Assembly (NCBI GenBank): GCA_032358165.1
Contig: JAALGY010000031.1
Location: 1,550,001 to 1,614,000, forward strand
Direction of reading: 5' to 3'
DNA: 64,000 bases
DNA from: Diplosphaera chodatii
Taxonomy: Eukaryota; Chlorophyta; Trebouxiophyceae; Prasiolales; Stichococcaceae
Shown here: positions 24,156-34,639 of the stretch, in pieces
Position numbering within the stretch: the first letter of the stretch is position 1
Layout of the letters: the number at the start of each line of letters is the position of its first letter
Position numbers and translations under genes: made by a program
Notes under the pieces: model-generated
What the model saw: only the letters and a program-made list of their open reading frames with translations
Told to the model about the DNA's origin: nothing
Database searches by the model: none

Positions 24156-26448
24156 CTATGGTCGATACACTTTGATGGCATGTGTGCGGGACCGGCACAT
24201 TGGGCAGCGGTCCATCCGCTGGGCACACTCCCAGCAGGTGCACATGTGGCCACAAGCCGCAAACACTGCTGCGGCTGGCTGCTCTAGGCATATGGCGCAG
24301 AGATTGTCATCCCTGCACGCAAGGCCCAGGCGTGGTGTTGAGCATGAGGAGTGTTCCAGCATACATCAGCTGACAATGGTGACCGAGTCAAAATTGACAT
24401 TTACCCAAGTTTAACACTCCAGGGATGCATACGTAGCATCCACCACAACGCTGCTGCACGATCAGCACAGCATACCTGTCCCCAATACCACCACCCGCAG
24501 TAGCATCTGGTGCGATGTCAGCGCCGTCGCCACTGATGCATCGAGCCTCCTCTAGCCGCCTGTTTGCCTCCAATACTCTTCGGCTGCACGGCACACAGCC
24601 CAAGGCATTGCCGCTGACACCAGCAGAGCCTCACGTTGCTTGCCAAACTCAAGACGGCTCTGAATCCATTGAGGAGGTGCGCACCGCAACTTGCGACGCT
24701 TCACAACCGTGGCCACACCACCAGACAGTTTCCAGGCAACCAACGCCGCACCCACAGCGCCAAAGCCAATAGCAAACCACTTGCATGTGCGAGCAATCCT
24801 GCACAGCAGGACATGAGCTCCACAACATGAACCAAATGCCATGATCAGGTAGCACCAGGCTTGACTCTAGAGCCTGAATGCTTCTTAAGGCACATCACAA
24901 TTGCTTGGGCCTTACCCGCTGATCGAGGATATCAGCTCAGGCAGAGACTGCGTGGTGATGAAGAACGCGTCGCCGCTTGATGGTGGCTTCAGCACCAGCA
25001 CTCCGTCGCCGCCTGCAGACAGCACTCCTTTCCCAAATGCCGCGCTGCCCCTGCAATAGCACATGGCATGGTGAGTACATGCCGCCAAAGCATGGCCGTG
25101 CCATCATACCTCCAGACACAGCAGCGCATTCAGATTTCAGCGCTCTTTCAACCCGAGCGGAGACCTTCCTGACCAGTGCAAGCAGTAGTGGCAGGGCTGG
25201 CCAGGTGTTGGTGTGTCTGGTGGGACCACTGCCCGGTGCACGCGCCTGGGGGCCCTGGACAGCTCGCCGATGCAGGTGAGGGGCGTGCCCACGGGGAGGC
25301 TGTGCTCCGTGATGCTGAGGCCCAGCACCCGGAAGCCCGCAAACAGGTCGATCCCAGTGCGGATGACTCCCCTGTCAGGACCCTGCTGGAAGCTCTCCAC
25401 TGCAGTGCAGCATGGGAGGGATAGATCACGATGTCAGCAAGGTCTGCCATGCACCACTGACAACAGACGCTCACAAACTAAGAGGTGGTGCAGAGGGTGT
25501 GACAAGGTGGCATGCGCCGGGGGGCAAAACTGGCGCAGGTAGTGCATCATGAGCTATGTCTGTTGCATGGTTGTATGAGCCGCACCCACGAGAGGCAGCG
25601 CGAGGTGCGCGCTGCGTGCCGCATCCACGACTGGCAGCAGGGCGGTGCCGTCGTGGAGGCCCCAGGGCGCCTCCCTCTTCACATGGCGCTGCGTGACGTT
25701 GTCCCGCACCCACCGGTTGTTTGCCCCACGCTTTGACATGTGCAACTGCTCCCGCACCTGCTCGTGTGCAGCAGCCGCTCACACCATGACCGAGGCAACA
25801 GTCTGCCGGATTTTCGGAGTAAAAACAACATGCATGTGCCCACGTCAAAGTGAGGACACCACACCGCATGCAGGGCCACGCTGCACCTCGGTGATGACGC
25901 ACGGCTGGTTTGTCAGCTCCCCGCTGAGCGGGTGTTCTGTGTGCGCCTGCCCATATCACAAAATAAGTGTTCGAACATGAGTCGTGGTTAGCGTGGCTTG
26001 AGCAGAGTGTTACTGTTTACACGTGAAAGTCGCCCTGGGGCACACGGCCCACACAGCGTGCCAGCGGCGTACTCGCCTGACCATTGACAGCCACCAGCAG
26101 CGGCGCTGCGGCGGCCAGACTTCTCAGATCTGCAGCAGGAGCCATGACCAGGATTTTCGTCATGTGCAACACTGTGCTGCCGTACTTGTTGAGGTGTTTT
26201 GAGTGCGCACGCCACAGTCAGCAGGACATTTTGTACACGATTCGGGGATGAGCAAACACGTTCAGGACTGCAGAAAGAGAGACAAGGCATCTAACATTCC
26301 ACTCACCAGACAGCCTAGATACAGGGGTGGCGGCCTCCAGCTCTCGCTTTTGTTTGCCTTTGGCATACGCCACCAGCCAAAACATGCCGCCGACAGCCGA
26401 ACATGCCAGCCCGGGCCAGTGCACAAACTGCACGCCCTCTGTGTTCAT
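24156..26448 (-). CDS. RING-type E3 ubiquitin ligase of the SP1/MUL1 (GIDE) family
   Basis: Outer-membrane ubiquitin ligase; the plant relative SP1 acts on protein-import components of plastids and peroxisomes, and the animal relative MUL1 acts at mitochondria. Exon 1 (ATG at 26448) gives an N-terminal membrane segment (PGLACSAVGGMFWLVAY). Exon 2 reads ADLRSLAAAAPLLVAVNGQ and GRVPQGDFHV. The GIDE domain follows: EHPLSGELTNQPCVITE, VRDNVTQRHVKREAPW, VESFQQGP, GIDLFAGFRVLGLSITEH, VGTPLTCIGEL and DAFFITTQSLPELI. A second membrane segment (KWFAIGFGAVGAALVAWKL) precedes a short linker. The C-terminal C3HC4 RING is CAICLEQPAAAVFAACGH ... CPMCRS, ending IKVYRP and TAG at 24156. Two membrane spans with a cytosolic RING match the family exactly. 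Which organelle it serves cannot be read from the sequence. Confidence 0.85.
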
Positions 26449-26823
26449 GCTCTCAGTTTGACACAGTCACATCGCGTCGCTGTTTGTTGATCACATCAGT
26501 GTACTAGGCGAAGCTGCAGGGACATGATGTGGAGTGCAGGTTGCGTATGAAGTTCACAGCTGCGTGCAGCCTGCTGTGAACTTTACTTGCTGCGGGATGC
26601 TTAGATGGAATAGTTTTCGCCTGCAACGTGCGTATGGTGTCGATTGTTTGCACATCTGCCAAGTCTGCACGATCCAAGGACATCTTGTTTCGCCTTGTGC
26701 AGCCCCCTTGCTCAGATCATATTCTACTCCAATTCTTAATCCACACATACTTCGTGCATTATCGAGGTTGCGATAAGCAAACTGTGCCCTCTCTCTCTCT
26801 CCCTCCCTCTTATCGAAGCTCAA
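26449..26823. other. interval between CA1P phosphatase 3' end and SP1-like promoter
   Basis: Contains a CT-rich tract (about 26787-26811) framed by a 7-bp inverted repeat, CGATAAG at 26771-26777 and CTTATCG at 26809-26815. No coding frame recognised. Confidence 0.45.
26787..26811. repeat. CT-rich simple-sequence tract
   Basis: An almost uninterrupted pyrimidine run (CTCTCTCTCTCC followed by CTCCCT). It lies just past the stop codon of the CA1P phosphatase-like gene, in its presumed 3' region, and is GA-rich when read in that gene's direction. Confidence 0.7.
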
Positions 26824-28988
26824 TCAAACTTCGCTGGCATTGGCGGCGCCATCGGCTGCATGTGCTGCCGAGGCAGCTCCTGCTGTAAGGTGTGCACGGC
26901 TGTTCACACAGTGCACCGTCGCACGTGCAGCCAGTGAATCAAATCCAACACAATGTGCTGCGTCGATGCAAGAGATGCTGGCCGGCTGCACGTCCACAGC
27001 GAATGCCCCTACCTGCTGCAGCCCGCAGAAATCATGCAACAGAGCAGCTGCGCGTGCGCAGCTTGTCACCACTGCAAATGTGATGCCACTGCCGTCCCCA
27101 CCAGAGCTGCCTTCGGAACCACGACCATTCGTGTCCGCAACGCGGGAGACGACGCCGTTGCGGTCAGACGTTGCCAAGAGGAGGGTCAGCGCCTCCCCTA
27201 CAGACTGCCGCTCCTGTGCAGATGCCTCGAGTTGATCATCCGGCAGCTGCGTTGGGTGCCACAGCTGGACTGGGAGCTCCGCATCCTGCCGCAAAGCCAC
27301 CAGAGCCTTCTGATAGTTACGCGCTGCAGGACTGTCATCGCAGAGCAGCCTTTCCACCTGCAGCATCGGAAGAGGTGCTGGTCTCAGTGGCATGCTGTGC
27401 CTGCAGATACCTCCACATCACGCCCAGCTGCTGCAGGTCTCCGCACACAGCCTTAGGATCCCGAACCTGGAACGCATTCACCGCGCCGACTGTGGCGCTG
27501 ACAGCCTCGCAGCTGTCGTGGCTGCTGCAGGCGACCACAATGATGCGCGCGCTGCCAGCTGGTGTCCCACTGGCCGCCAGGTTCGACACCACCTCTGGCG
27601 ACTGATTCATGTGCCGCAGCAAGGCCCGCGTCCCAGCTGAGCCTGCCGCTGATGCGCTGCTGATGGCTGCCTGGGCAGGGGGAGGCTGGAAGTGCAGCAC
27701 CGTGGTAGCAGCGTTGGCTTGCACCAGGCGCCGAAATGCTGAGGGCGGCAGACCGAGCGACACGCAGATCAGCGCCTGCAAGGCAGCACGTCAGCATGAG
27801 CATCGCGAGCGCGGCAGAGAGGGAACAGCGTGACGTCAGGCATGTCAAGATGAGCTGCTGACACCACTCGCTACCATATGCACCCATTCTTAAAACAGCA
27901 CCTGATTCACGGCGTTGTGGGCAACGACCAAGATGTCATGCCCGGGCTCTGCTGCCAAGATGGACGTCAGCGCGATTGATGCACGGTGCCACAACTCCCT
28001 GCAAGCAGGATATAGCTTTTGGTGCAGATGAAGTGCAAACCCCTGCGGAGGCGGACTTTGCAGAGATGCAGTGATTCAGTGCAAATGTGCACGACCGACT
28101 CACCTGACTGGCGCATGACCATCGATCTCGAGGCCGGCAGGGTCATGCTTCCACTTGTGATACTGTGTACCGAAGCGTTGCTTGCCCTCTGCCTTCAACA
28201 GCCCCTGGAAGGAGTACAGGTCCACCTCCCGCAGTGCCGGCAACACCTGCATGATCATGTGACGGATCGCGCAGGGCATGAAGTGCCCAGCCATGCACAT
28301 TGCCTCCATGAACCAGCCGCACTTCAACCATCGGTCCAGTTGACTGCAGTCATCCTCGGCGCTACTGGGTCGTTGACAGGGCATGCAGTGGCGTGCCTGA
28401 ACGCTGCCCTGCCGGCCCGCCCATATGATGCTGCCAGTGACCGCCGCACGTTGCAGCGGGCTGCAGAAGAAAGCGTCAAAGGCCTCGCCCTCCAGCTGCG
28501 AACGGATTGACAAGGTCAGGGCAGCCTGACATTTCACGCTGTGCTGTCAACACGGCGCATTGTCGGCAACGGCGCAGGCCACATGCACGGTTCAGCACCT
28601 GCTGTCGGGCTGCCTCAGCTTGCTTCCGCCCCTTGTCTGTCAGCAGCGACAGGTCAGAGCTGCCCTGAATACGGCCAGTTGCGTTCCATTGGCTCTGCCC
28701 ATGGCGCACCAGCGTGACCGTCTTGGCCGCAGTCAGCCTTGGCAGTGGAAGCGGAGGCTCGTCCTGTCGATCGCCTTCCGCATCAAAGTCATCGTGACCA
28801 GACCACGTGTACTCATCTGCGGTGTCACTGCTGACCGCTGCTGTTGGTTGTGCTCGCTGCGCTGTGCGGCACATCATGGGTGTCCGCAGGATCCGCTGCG
28901 ACAGCACACGGCAGCCTTGCCGCCGACATCTCACGCAGGTGCTGCACGGCGCACCGCTGACGGGCGCGGATATGGCCAGTTGGTGCAT
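26824..28988 (-). CDS. 2-carboxy-D-arabinitol-1-phosphatase-like histidine phosphatase, chloroplast-targeted
   Basis: The plant relative dephosphorylates 2-carboxyarabinitol-1-phosphate, a Rubisco inhibitor, in the chloroplast. The N-terminus from ATG 28988 is a Cys/Arg/Ser-rich transit-peptide-like sequence. The phosphoglycerate-mutase-like domain begins TVTLVRHGQSQWN (catalytic RHG) and continues RIQGSSDLSLLTDKG, then FDAFFCSPLQRAAVT in exon 2. Next are LREVDLYSFQGLLKAEGKQR, DGHAPVRELWHRA and, in the exon near 27950, VVAHNAVNQ, which carries the second catalytic histidine. The long C-terminal part (27780-26824) has ARIIVVACSSHDS and FQVRDPKAVC, matching the poorly conserved second half of plant CA1Pase, and ends ANASEV with TGA at 26824. 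The second half lacks an RHG motif, so only the first domain should be catalytic. An in-frame TTG lies 27 nt upstream, but the ATG is preferred. Substrate is inferred from the family. Confidence 0.82.
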
Positions 28989-29522
28989 GCGGATGCCCCG
29001 CGTATTGCTGAGCAATGAACAGTCGGGAGCCGCGCTGCCTGGTGGATGCGCCGAACACTCAGCAATTCAAGGTGATCGCCTGGTGCAAATGCAGCTGGTG
29101 CAGCCTTTGGCCGGCGATTGCTGCATGGCAGGTTATCAATGGCAAAACATGGGCTGACTGCGTGTGATCGCAGCGGAGACCAGGGAGGCCTGAGAGGGGG
29201 CATACTGCGCAAAAAAACCCACCTTGTCTGACGATGAGATGTGCAAGCACAAGCTGGCAGCTTTGTGCTTCAGAACGCCAGCAAGAAGTCAATCAAGCGA
29301 CTTTCACAGCAGCAACGTGCTCTCGGGAGAGGCGGTTGCCAGGATGGGGTCAAACAGGCAAGTGCACACTCCCATGTGCTATACGCCCGCGTCGAGCCCA
29401 ACGCAGGCGTCAAATCTGTCCTTGATATCTCAACATAGCGTCTTGTATTTTATCAACGTTCTGGGAAATGCTGGCCCGTAGCTAAGCTCGGTGCACAGTC
29501 GAAGCAGATGGTAACTGTGCAG
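28989..29522. other. divergent interval CA1P phosphatase / DRC11
   Basis: Should contain the missing first exon of DRC11. Two overlapping frames begin near 29224-29241, but neither resembles the DRC11 N-terminus and neither could be joined convincingly. Nothing else is recognised. Confidence 0.35.
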
Positions 29523-32500
29523 GACGTATGAGCGCTTGTTCGAAGAAGGGATCAGCAGGCTGAAAGCCACGCTCGCGGAGGACAAGCAAGAAGCCGACAC
29601 TTCTGAGGCAAACTTCTTTTCTCGTGTGTGCCACATGTGCTGCACGACCGATGCTGAAGTCAGACATGTCTTCCTTGTTTGCACACGCCACAGCTGCTGC
29701 GTGTAGGCGCCGCAAGCAGCAGCGTGGGCACGCATCCACCTCGGCTATCTTGTTTCGGCGAAACTGCTGGCTGCTGCTCATCATGGCTGCATACACCCGC
29801 AGCGGCGTCCTGCAGCCTACACCGCCATGCTGGCTGCCCTTGGGCGGACGCTCGAGGTGGAGCATTCTTGCAGTCCTGCCAGCCGCTGTGGCCGCTTCAC
29901 ACTCAGTACAGACGTGGATGAGAAAGATGATGTAGCACTCCTGATGACATACACAGCACTGCATCTGGTCATGAAGTTCCTGCAGACAAGAATCATTCTG
30001 ATTGGGACTGGCGCTGGACCCTTCGAGACGATTGCTGCAGCTGCACGGGCATTGTGCCTGACACCTGCGGCGTGCGAGGTGCCTTTGCCATGCTGTTTCA
30101 GAGACGACCGCCAGCAGGTGATCCTGCCAGTACACTGTGGACGATGATGTGTCGTGACCCTGAAACTCAGGACGGTTTCTGGCATCATCGCATTGGTTGA
30201 CAGTTGCACATCTACTTATATGCGCGCTGCATCTCATGTAATTGCGCATCACATCACAGGAGCTGGCAGAGTGCAACATTGCTTTAGATGCTGCTGGTGT
30301 CAGCATGTTCACGCCCAGCACCAGCAATGGTGACGCGGCTGCCGAGGTCGTCACCTGGCTGCCGGATGTGCCCGCCGACCTGCAGCCTGTTACACACACA
30401 CATGAACCGCTAGGCGGCCAAGCGCCGCGGGCACCGCAGGACGACAGCAGGCCTGCGCTGCCTGGCGTCCTTCCTCTGACAGAGGCAACCCGAAGGGCTG
30501 CTCGTGTTGGTCGTGCCTCAAGCAAGCTGGGTTGAGAAAGTTTGCACGTTCGACACAATCATTCTACATCCTGCAGGCAGCCGCAGCACTGCGCATCCAG
30601 TCAATTGTGCGGGGCCACCTAGCCCGAAGGGCCACCCACTTGGCGGCTGCGGAGGAAGCTATATTATTGCGCACAGTGCCGAAGGTCCGAGTGTGACTGC
30701 TGGTGTCAGTACTACCCTGAGCAGTCTGTGTGTACACATCGAGCACAACAAAAGTTTGAGGTTTGGCCGATAAATTAGCAGCCGCTCACTTGAGAGTGTG
30801 CGCAATGCAGGCGCAGCATTCCGCGGACGATGCCAGCAATGAGCAACGGCTGGTTGCGATCCGGGAGAAGAAAAGGGGCCTATTGCAGCAGGAGCTGGGC
30901 ACAGTGCGAAAGGCGGTGCGGCGGCGGCTGAGGGAGGTCGAGGGCCCTCGCATGCGCAGCGATATCCAGCACAAGGTGCCTCCTCATGGACCGCTGTTTC
31001 ATCAACTGATGTGGCTTTTGATGGGCCAAGCAGAGCCCGTGGCAGATGCCTTGAAACAGATAAACCCTAGTGTTTGCTGAAGGTTGTGCTACGGCGCTAA
31101 TCTATCCACGTGTGCCACCATCATTTGCAGAACACGATAGGTGGTGCAGTGTCGAAACTGGCCAGAGCAACTGGACTCACAACAACTCTAGGTCCGACAT
31201 GGTCTTGTGTATATTGCAGGTTCACACTTGGTGGCTCGCCGCCGTGGATCAAGCTACTGGCAAGCACCCAGAGCTGCCGGCGGATGAAGTGGGCGGCTCG
31301 CTGAGTATCTTGAACCCGCCGCCGCCACTACTGCCGCCACCCGCTGAGCAGCGGCCTGGCACCAGCAGTCGTTCCAAGTCAGCAGCGGCCCAACCAGCAC
31401 CTGCCGGGCGCAAAGCAGGTGTTTGCAACAATTGCATGAACTTGCAGCGCCTGCTGCAACAGACACAACGCGATGTCCAAAGCGTGCTGACAACATGCCA
31501 TCAGTTGAAACTGTTGCCACTGATGATCGCACATCATGTACTGACAGCTGCGGCGCTACCGGAGCGGCCAGAGCTGCCGGCTGCATGGCTGCCCGACGTG
31601 GAGGCCGCAGTGGATGCATATGAGGCGACCTGGGCAGCAGGCGCCCAGCTGCAGGGCAGCGCCCAGCCACCAGACGATGCTCTGCTGCAGGTCCTCTCAC
31701 AGTCCTGTTGGTCAAACCAAATACGGCAACAAGCAGACCTTCGCAGCACACGATCCGATGTGTACACAGAGGATCACCATCCTGCAGGAGGAGGTAAGGC
31801 CGGAGGTGTTTGAGGAGGTGCGGCGGGAGGTGGACCCCCAGCTGCGCCAGACGCTGGCCAAGCTCCAGGTATTCAGGAGCACGTGCACATCACCACACAC
31901 GGTAGCTCGTATTCTGGCCATGTGCTGTACACGCAGGTGTCTGATCATCAGCATGAAGTGCCACATGCTGCAGCGCAATGCAGTGGGTGCAGAGGCAACG
32001 ACCTGCTGTATGAGCACAAACGTCACCAGTAGTTTGTCAACCACGAGGCTGTTCCCACTGCAGGCGGATCTGGATAAACAGGCGCTAGCGGATGCAGGCG
32101 CAGCGACAGCCAGCGCAGCCAGCAGCAAGAAGGGCAAGGCTGCAGCAGAGGCGGTTGCAGCAGAGGCAGCTGCTGCAAAGAGCAGGTCGGCCCGGCCGGC
32201 GACAGCAGCGCAAAGTGCGGTCAAGAAGCCTGCACCGGCAGGGCAGCAGCCTGGCGGCACGAAGAAAGGCAAAGCGAAGAAGAAGGCTGCAGACCCCGTG
32301 GTGACTCTGCACTTTACGTGCAACACCAGCTGTACAGTACTGTGCAAACCTTGCGCATCTCTGTCGAATCGAATGGATCTGTACAATGCACAGTGTAGGC
32401 ACAATGGAGGTTTGTAGATCGCGCCTGCAGGCAGACATGGCGGTGGAAGCTCTTCAAGCAGAGCTTACGGCGGCTGCCATCTTCACGCAGTGCCCTGCTA

Positions 32501-34375
32501 TAGAGCTACATCAGTGCATTGCTGGCGAGATCCTCGTGCCGCCGGACCCGCAGCCGCCGCCGCCCTGGCTGGCGGCGCGATCCACTCTGCTGGCGACATG
32601 CGTCCTGCCTTTGGCCTCCTCAGCGCTGCATGCCAGGCACGAGTCTCCTGTTTGTCCGGACAGGTGCTGCATCCAGTCCTTTCAACTTGCATGTGCGCTT
32701 CGAAGCTGCAATCTGAAGGGCTTTAGCACTCTGCATGCCCCCTTCCGTGCCATTATGCAGAACTCCAGCACCGCGGGCACTGCTGCTGATTGGAGCACCC
32801 GGCAGCGGCAAGACAATGGTCGCACAGGCCATTGCCCACTCGGTTGATGCGGCACTGTTCGACCTGTCACCAACGACCACTGACGGCAAGTGGTCCGGCA
32901 AAGCAGTGACGACCATGGTGCGTACTTGCCTGATGACAAACACGCATGTACGGTATCCACTGGGTCGACCCTGTTGAGCATGCAAGCCTTGTCCTGTGGC
33001 GATCTCATAGTAGGTTCAGGAGCATGTGCACAGCTGCTGCCGTGTTTGCAGAGGTGGCTATCTATACAAACGTCGACACATGTCAGCAGTCTGAAGCACG
33101 GGCATGACCTGCATGCTTTCTCATGCGAGGTGCGCATGGTGGTGAGATGCGCAAAGCTGCTGCAGCCTTCGGTCATCTACGTCAATGAAGTCGAAAAGGT
33201 CATGATGCTGTCAGTTGCTGGTGTCTGTGTGCTGCGCTCCTGTATGCTGTTCACTCACTGCAAAACTGCACAAGGCACTGTACAGTGCACAGCAGAATTG
33301 CAATGTCATTTGCATGACTCTGGCAGGTGTTTGTGACAGACAAGCGGAAGATCAAGCAGTATGACCGGCAGGAGCCGCCTGGCAGGATACGAAAGGCGCT
33401 TCTTGCCGAGGTGCTCCTGCTGAGATGATGCCTGGCAGTGGGACCCTGCACTGCCGCCTGCCTACCTCGATTTTGAGCGATGGCTGCTCGCCCTCAGACG
33501 TAACAGAGTCTGCACGCAGTGTGCAGCTATGTAATCAGGCAAGCTCCTTGGCGCTGTTTGTGCTGCAGGTGGAAGCGCTTGAGCCATCGGATCGGGTGCT
33601 AATCCTTGGTGAGTCCAGCATGCCTCAGACTTGCATCAAGAGCGACGAGGTGGCGCTGATGACGCTGTTCCAGCACCTGCTTCATCTACCGGCCCCTGAC
33701 CACAGCGGCAGGCTGGTGAGACAGGCATACTTCTGATACCATCAAATCTCGTCGGTTCACCCCGCCACGTCCTGGCGCATCGCATCAACAGGTTGCTGTA
33801 CTGCAGTATGGCTGCCGAGCTGCAATGTCACTGGCTCAGGCGCTTTGGCGGGGACGCTTCAACCAGCAGGGTCTGCAAGTACATGTCGCATTCCCTTGGT
33901 CATTGCTCGCCAGCGTGTCGGATGGCTTCATGCCCAGCGACATTTCACAGGTATGTCAGGCCCTTGAGGACCCAACTAACCATGCTGCATCGGACATTGA
34001 AATGTACTTCAGCTCGGAGATGTGCAGAATGCTCGATGTTAGATATGTCATGCAGGTTGTCAGCAGCATCGCGGCAGCCCACTCTAAAGGCAGCAGTGTG
34101 AAGTTGGTGTCGATGGATGAGGTCTGCCGCTGGATGCCGGCTGTGAAGCAGCGACATGCCGAAGACCTGGCAGTATTGGCCGAATGGTACCTCAGTCACT
34201 CCAACGGGGTGCCGCCACCTCCAGAGGCACAGGTAAACTCTGCGCCTGCCACACGTGGGAGATGTCTGATGATGGCGTACTGCTTCATAAAAGCCCGTTC
34301 GCTTTGCAGGAGGCAGCAGCAGCCGATGGCAAGGACAATGGCAACAACAAGCGACCATCCAGCAGCAAGAAGTAG
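29523..34375 (+). CDS. DRC11: dynein regulatory complex subunit 11 (IQ and AAA domain protein, IQCA/FAP82 family), 5' end uncertain
   Basis: Axonemal nexin-link component in Chlamydomonas and animals. The first supported exon begins after an acceptor at 29522 and reads TYERLFEEGISRLKATLAED. A later exon near 30035-30115 reads FETIAAAARALCLTPAACEV, which matches the family's segment before its conserved PRYF. The IQ motif IQSIVRGHLARR lies at about 30595-30630. Then come RRRLREVEGPRMRSDIQ, VDQATGKHPELPADEVGGS (a signature of DRC11), EVRREVDPQLRQTLAKLQ and a Lys/Ala-rich linker (about 32090-32310). The AAA domain has a Walker A LLLIGAPGSGKT at 32783-32818 and a Walker B-like SVIYVNEVEK with Asn in place of the usual Asp. 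It ends SVSDGFMPSDISQ, HAEDLAVLAEWYLSHS and a Lys/Ser tail stopping at 34373-34375. The start codon and first exon are not identified. Confidence 0.8.
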
Positions 34376-34639
34376 ATAGAGGTACGAGAAACCCTCGTAT
34401 CTCATATGTTATACATTACAATCCATGATGTCGCACACCGGAGACACCGATTCTGTCCACTGTTGACTCCCTTAAGGGGAACCCTCATGCTCAATTGGAA
34501 GCACATAACATCAAGCCAGACCATTGCTGATAGTTGACAAAGTTTTCGTCTATCGCTAGTGCTGTGACTGTTGAACAGCATTGGGGGCGTAGAGTCACGG
34601 TCAAACGAAGTCGTCCAGTGTGCAGAGCCGAGCAGCCCA
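34376..34639. other. convergent intergenic interval DRC11 / GWD
   Basis: Holds both 3' ends. No coding frame, RNA gene or repeat is recognised. Confidence 0.4.

Noticed and set aside
29482..30558. A 358-codon open frame on the minus strand
   Set aside because: It runs antisense through DRC11 exons and introns, has a Cys/Ser/Arg-rich composition and no family resemblance; a by-product of GC-rich sequence.
33275..33288. 14-bp palindrome GCACTGTACAGTGC in a DRC11 intron
   Set aside because: This length is expected a few times by chance at this base composition, and nothing else supports a function.
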